Shown: positions 5,585 to 6,198 of the stretch, in pieces | How positions within the stretch are numbered: the stretch's first letter is position 1 | Layout of the letters: each line of letters opens with the position of its first letter | Source of the DNA: Rhodobacterales bacterium | GTDB taxonomy: Bacteria; Pseudomonadota; Alphaproteobacteria; Rhodobacterales; Rhodobacteraceae | Reading direction: 5' to 3' | Assembly (NCBI GenBank): GCA_013298485.1 | Contig: JAAFHS010000167.1 | Coordinates: 1 to 6,198 of the forward strand | Length of the DNA: 6,198 bases | Program-made: the position numbers and the translations under genes | The notes under the pieces: generated by a model | Databases searched by the model: none | What the model was told of the DNA's origin: nothing | What the model saw: only the letters and a program-made list of their open reading frames with translations

Positions 5585-6198
5585 CTGGCCCGATGGCGTG
5601 GGCCGCATGGTGCTGGACAGCGTGACCAGCACCAATGCCGAAGCGGCACGCCTTGCCCCCGGCCCGGCCTGGGTCATGGGGCGGGAGCAAACGGCGGGGC
5701 GGGGGCGGCGGGCAAGGGCCTGGGCCAGCCCGCGCGGGAATTTTCATGCATCATTGGTGATGGCCCCGCAGGGGCCTGCAGGACAGGTGGCCCTGCGCAG
5801 TTTCGTGGCGGCGCTGGCCCTGCGGGATGCGCTGATTGCGGTCACGGATGCGCCGCAGGCCTTTGCGCTGAAATGGCCCAATGATGTCTTGTGCAACGGT
5901 GGCAAGATCGCGGGGATATTGCTGGAAAGCTCATCGTCCGGGGCAGGGGTATCGCATCTGGTGATCGGGGTGGGGGTCAATCTGATTGCGGCACCCGATG
6001 CCGGGTTGATCGAAGAGGGGGCATTGCCCCCCGTCACGCTGCTGGCGGAGACAGGCAGGCGCGTGGCCCCGGAGGTGATGCTGGACGCCCTTGCCACGGC
6101 CTTTGCGCAGTGGGAGGCGGTTTTCGTGACAACCGGTTTCGCGGCCATTCGCGCGGCCTGGCTGACACATGCGGCGCATCTGGGCCAGCCGATCCGGG
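5574..6198 (+). CDS. birA: biotin--[acetyl-CoA-carboxylase] ligase (5' part)
   Basis: This cytoplasmic enzyme activates biotin with ATP to biotinyl-5'-AMP and transfers it to a lysine of biotin carboxyl carrier proteins. From the chosen start, 208 codons are visible and the frame stays open to the window edge. Motifs in order are DSVTSTNAEA (residues 15-24), the biotinyl-AMP loop GRGRRARAW (42-50), SPRGNFHASLV (52-62), KWPNDV (100-105), GKIAGILLE (110-118) and GVGVN (132-136). The catalytic domain begins almost at once, so there is no N-terminal DNA-binding domain: it should be a class I ligase without repressor function. Start choice: TTG 5574 gives MSGNWPDGVGRMVLDS, whose WPxGVGR stretch I recall in related proteins, with GAGG just upstream at rather tight spacing. 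GTG 5598 and ATG 5607 are alternatives without a good ribosome binding site. The loop has Ala47 where E. coli BirA has Gly. Confidence 0.93.
   Translation, partial: MSGNWPDGVGRMVLDSVTSTNAEAARLAPGPAWVMGREQTAGRGRRARAWASPRGNFHASLVMAPQGPAGQVALRSFVAALALRDALIAVTDAPQAFALKWPNDVLCNGGKIAGILLESSSSGAGVSHLVIGVGVNLIAAPDAGLIEEGALPPVTLLAETGRRVAPEVMLDALATAFAQWEAVFVTTGFAAIRAAWLTHAAHLGQPIR

Noticed and set aside
4778..5677. 299-codon open frame on the minus strand across nuoN and birA
   Set aside because: His/Arg-rich shadow of two well-supported + strand genes, with no family motif.
5762..5776. GGCCCC-GCA-GGGGCC inverted repeat as a terminator
   Set aside because: It lies within birA coding sequence, encoding APQGP, and has no T-run after it.
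5744..6148. minus-strand open frame opposite birA
   Set aside because: The + strand frame carries every biotin ligase motif; the antisense translation has none.

Overview
The window is the distal end of an alphaproteobacterial nuo operon (respiratory complex I, proton-pumping NADH:quinone oxidoreductase). The genes run nuoK, nuoL, nuoM, nuoN, followed by the start of a biotin-protein ligase gene (birA) that leaves the window on the right. Everything reads on the + strand. High GC, strong G/C preference at third codon positions, a His/Ala/Glu-rich NuoL and the nuoN-birA junction together suggest Rhodobacterales (Rhodobacter/Roseobacter group). That assignment is a judgement from pattern, not from a database search.

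Layout: positions 1-35 may hold the last codons of an upstream gene, and about 60 bases without a recognisable gene follow. nuoK (96-401) is intact. The nuoL locus (408-2592) is broken. nuoM (2592-4148) overlaps nuoL by one base, nuoN (4145-5584) overlaps nuoM by four, and birA probably starts at a TTG inside the 3' end of nuoN. No promoter or terminator is visible, so this looks like one co-transcribed, translationally coupled block. NuoK, L, M and N are integral subunits of the membrane arm; L, M and N are the three antiporter-like proton-channel subunits, and their key charged residues can be placed in each protein. BirA is a cytoplasmic enzyme unrelated to complex I in function.

The one striking feature is in nuoL. 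A 58-bp segment is perfectly duplicated in tandem (1313-1370 and 1371-1428, with two further matching bases). Because 58 is not a multiple of three, the reading frame shifts. Translation from the normal start gives 322 correct residues, then 64 unrelated ones and a stop at 1566-1568. Removing one copy restores a continuous 708-residue NuoL. This is either a real, recent and potentially reversible mutation that disables complex I proton pumping, or an assembly or contig-joining artefact; the sequence alone cannot decide. I found no sign of a novel system, mobile element, CRISPR array or RNA gene.
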